Below are positions 14,381-14,495 of a stretch of 14,495 bases of DNA, one piece after another. The position numbers and the translations under genes are program-made. The stretch is from CAYYNP01 sp964472545 (GTDB lineage: Bacteria; Planctomycetota; Planctomycetia; Pirellulales; Thermoguttaceae): NCBI GenBank assembly GCA_964472545.1, contig CAYYNP010000259.1:1-14495 (forward strand), given 5' to 3'. Position 1 is the first letter of the stretch. Each line of letters starts with the position of its first letter. The notes under the pieces are model-generated. The model saw only the letters and a program-made list of their open reading frames with translations. It was not told the origin of the DNA and did not search any database.

Positions 14381-14495
14381 GTCAGGTAGACGCGATCGGC
14401 TCCGTGGGGGCAAAACCACCAACGGCTTGTTCGATGATCTGGGTGCCATGCCCACGCTTGCGTGGGCATGCCGAAAGCTCGACCAACATGCCCAC
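14381..14495. repeat. Upstream region with a perfect 11-bp hairpin and start of a second copy
   Basis: CATGCCCACGC (14447-14457) and GCGTGGGCATG (14460-14470) form a perfect stem around two bases, preceded by GGGTGC. A second copy of the start, CATGCCCAC (14487-14495), begins at the window edge, so this is probably a multi-copy repeat. Between 14381 and 14440 I see no convincing promoter or Shine-Dalgarno for the - strand operon; its promoter may lie beyond the window if more genes precede. Confidence 0.7.

Noticed and set aside
12926..14389. 487-codon + strand open frame, and a similar one at 7278-8219
   Set aside because: Both are antisense to well-supported genes (glutamate-synthase-like and nuoF) and have no recognisable domain.

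Overview
The window is GC-rich and densely coding. It most likely comes from a member of the Planctomycetota, perhaps Pirellulales or a relative. That placement is inference. It rests on the codon bias, the look of the proteins, and several families of short palindromic elements at gene borders of a kind I associate with planctomycete genomes. No rRNA or other phylogenetic marker is present.

The left part (1-2162, + strand) holds a two-gene unit: a GalU-type UTP:sugar-1-phosphate uridylyltransferase and, two bases later, a GHMP kinase whose motifs match plant-type glucuronokinase. Together they could carry out kinase plus pyrophosphorylase salvage of glucuronic acid to UDP-glucuronate. The unit converges on the next operon across a 26-bp-arm palindrome (2172-2236).

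The rest (2256-14380, - strand) reads right to left as one long operon: a glutamate-synthase-like protein (glutaminase plus GXGXG domains, no FMN barrel), HdrC, HdrB, a fusion of the N-terminal half of HdrA to a NuoE-like domain, a NuoF-like NADH-binding flavoprotein with extra ferredoxin domains, a 1120-residue NuoG-like/HdrA protein, an MvhD-like electron-transfer subunit, and a MetV-like zinc/cysteine-rich methylenetetrahydrofolate reductase C-terminal protein. hdrC-hdrB-hdrA'/nuoE-nuoF overlap by 1-4 bases, as do mvhD and metV.

The gene set suggests a cytoplasmic NAD(H)-linked heterodisulfide-reductase-type complex, possibly flavin-based electron bifurcating. It resembles the MetFV-HdrABC-MvhD system of acetogens, with NuoEF as the NADH module. 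No metF is present. The most striking point is that one HdrA appears split in two: its Rossmann/first-ferredoxin half is fused to NuoE, and its second half follows the NuoG-like domain of the 1120-residue protein, which also carries a second, complete HdrA core.

At least five different inverted or tandem repeats mark the junctions where operon genes do not overlap (3427-3558, 6887-7202, 11538-11618, upstream of 14380), and one sits in frame inside the glutamate-synthase-like gene (12534-12599). Genes just downstream of these repeats lack a visible Shine-Dalgarno, whereas the overlapping genes have good ones.
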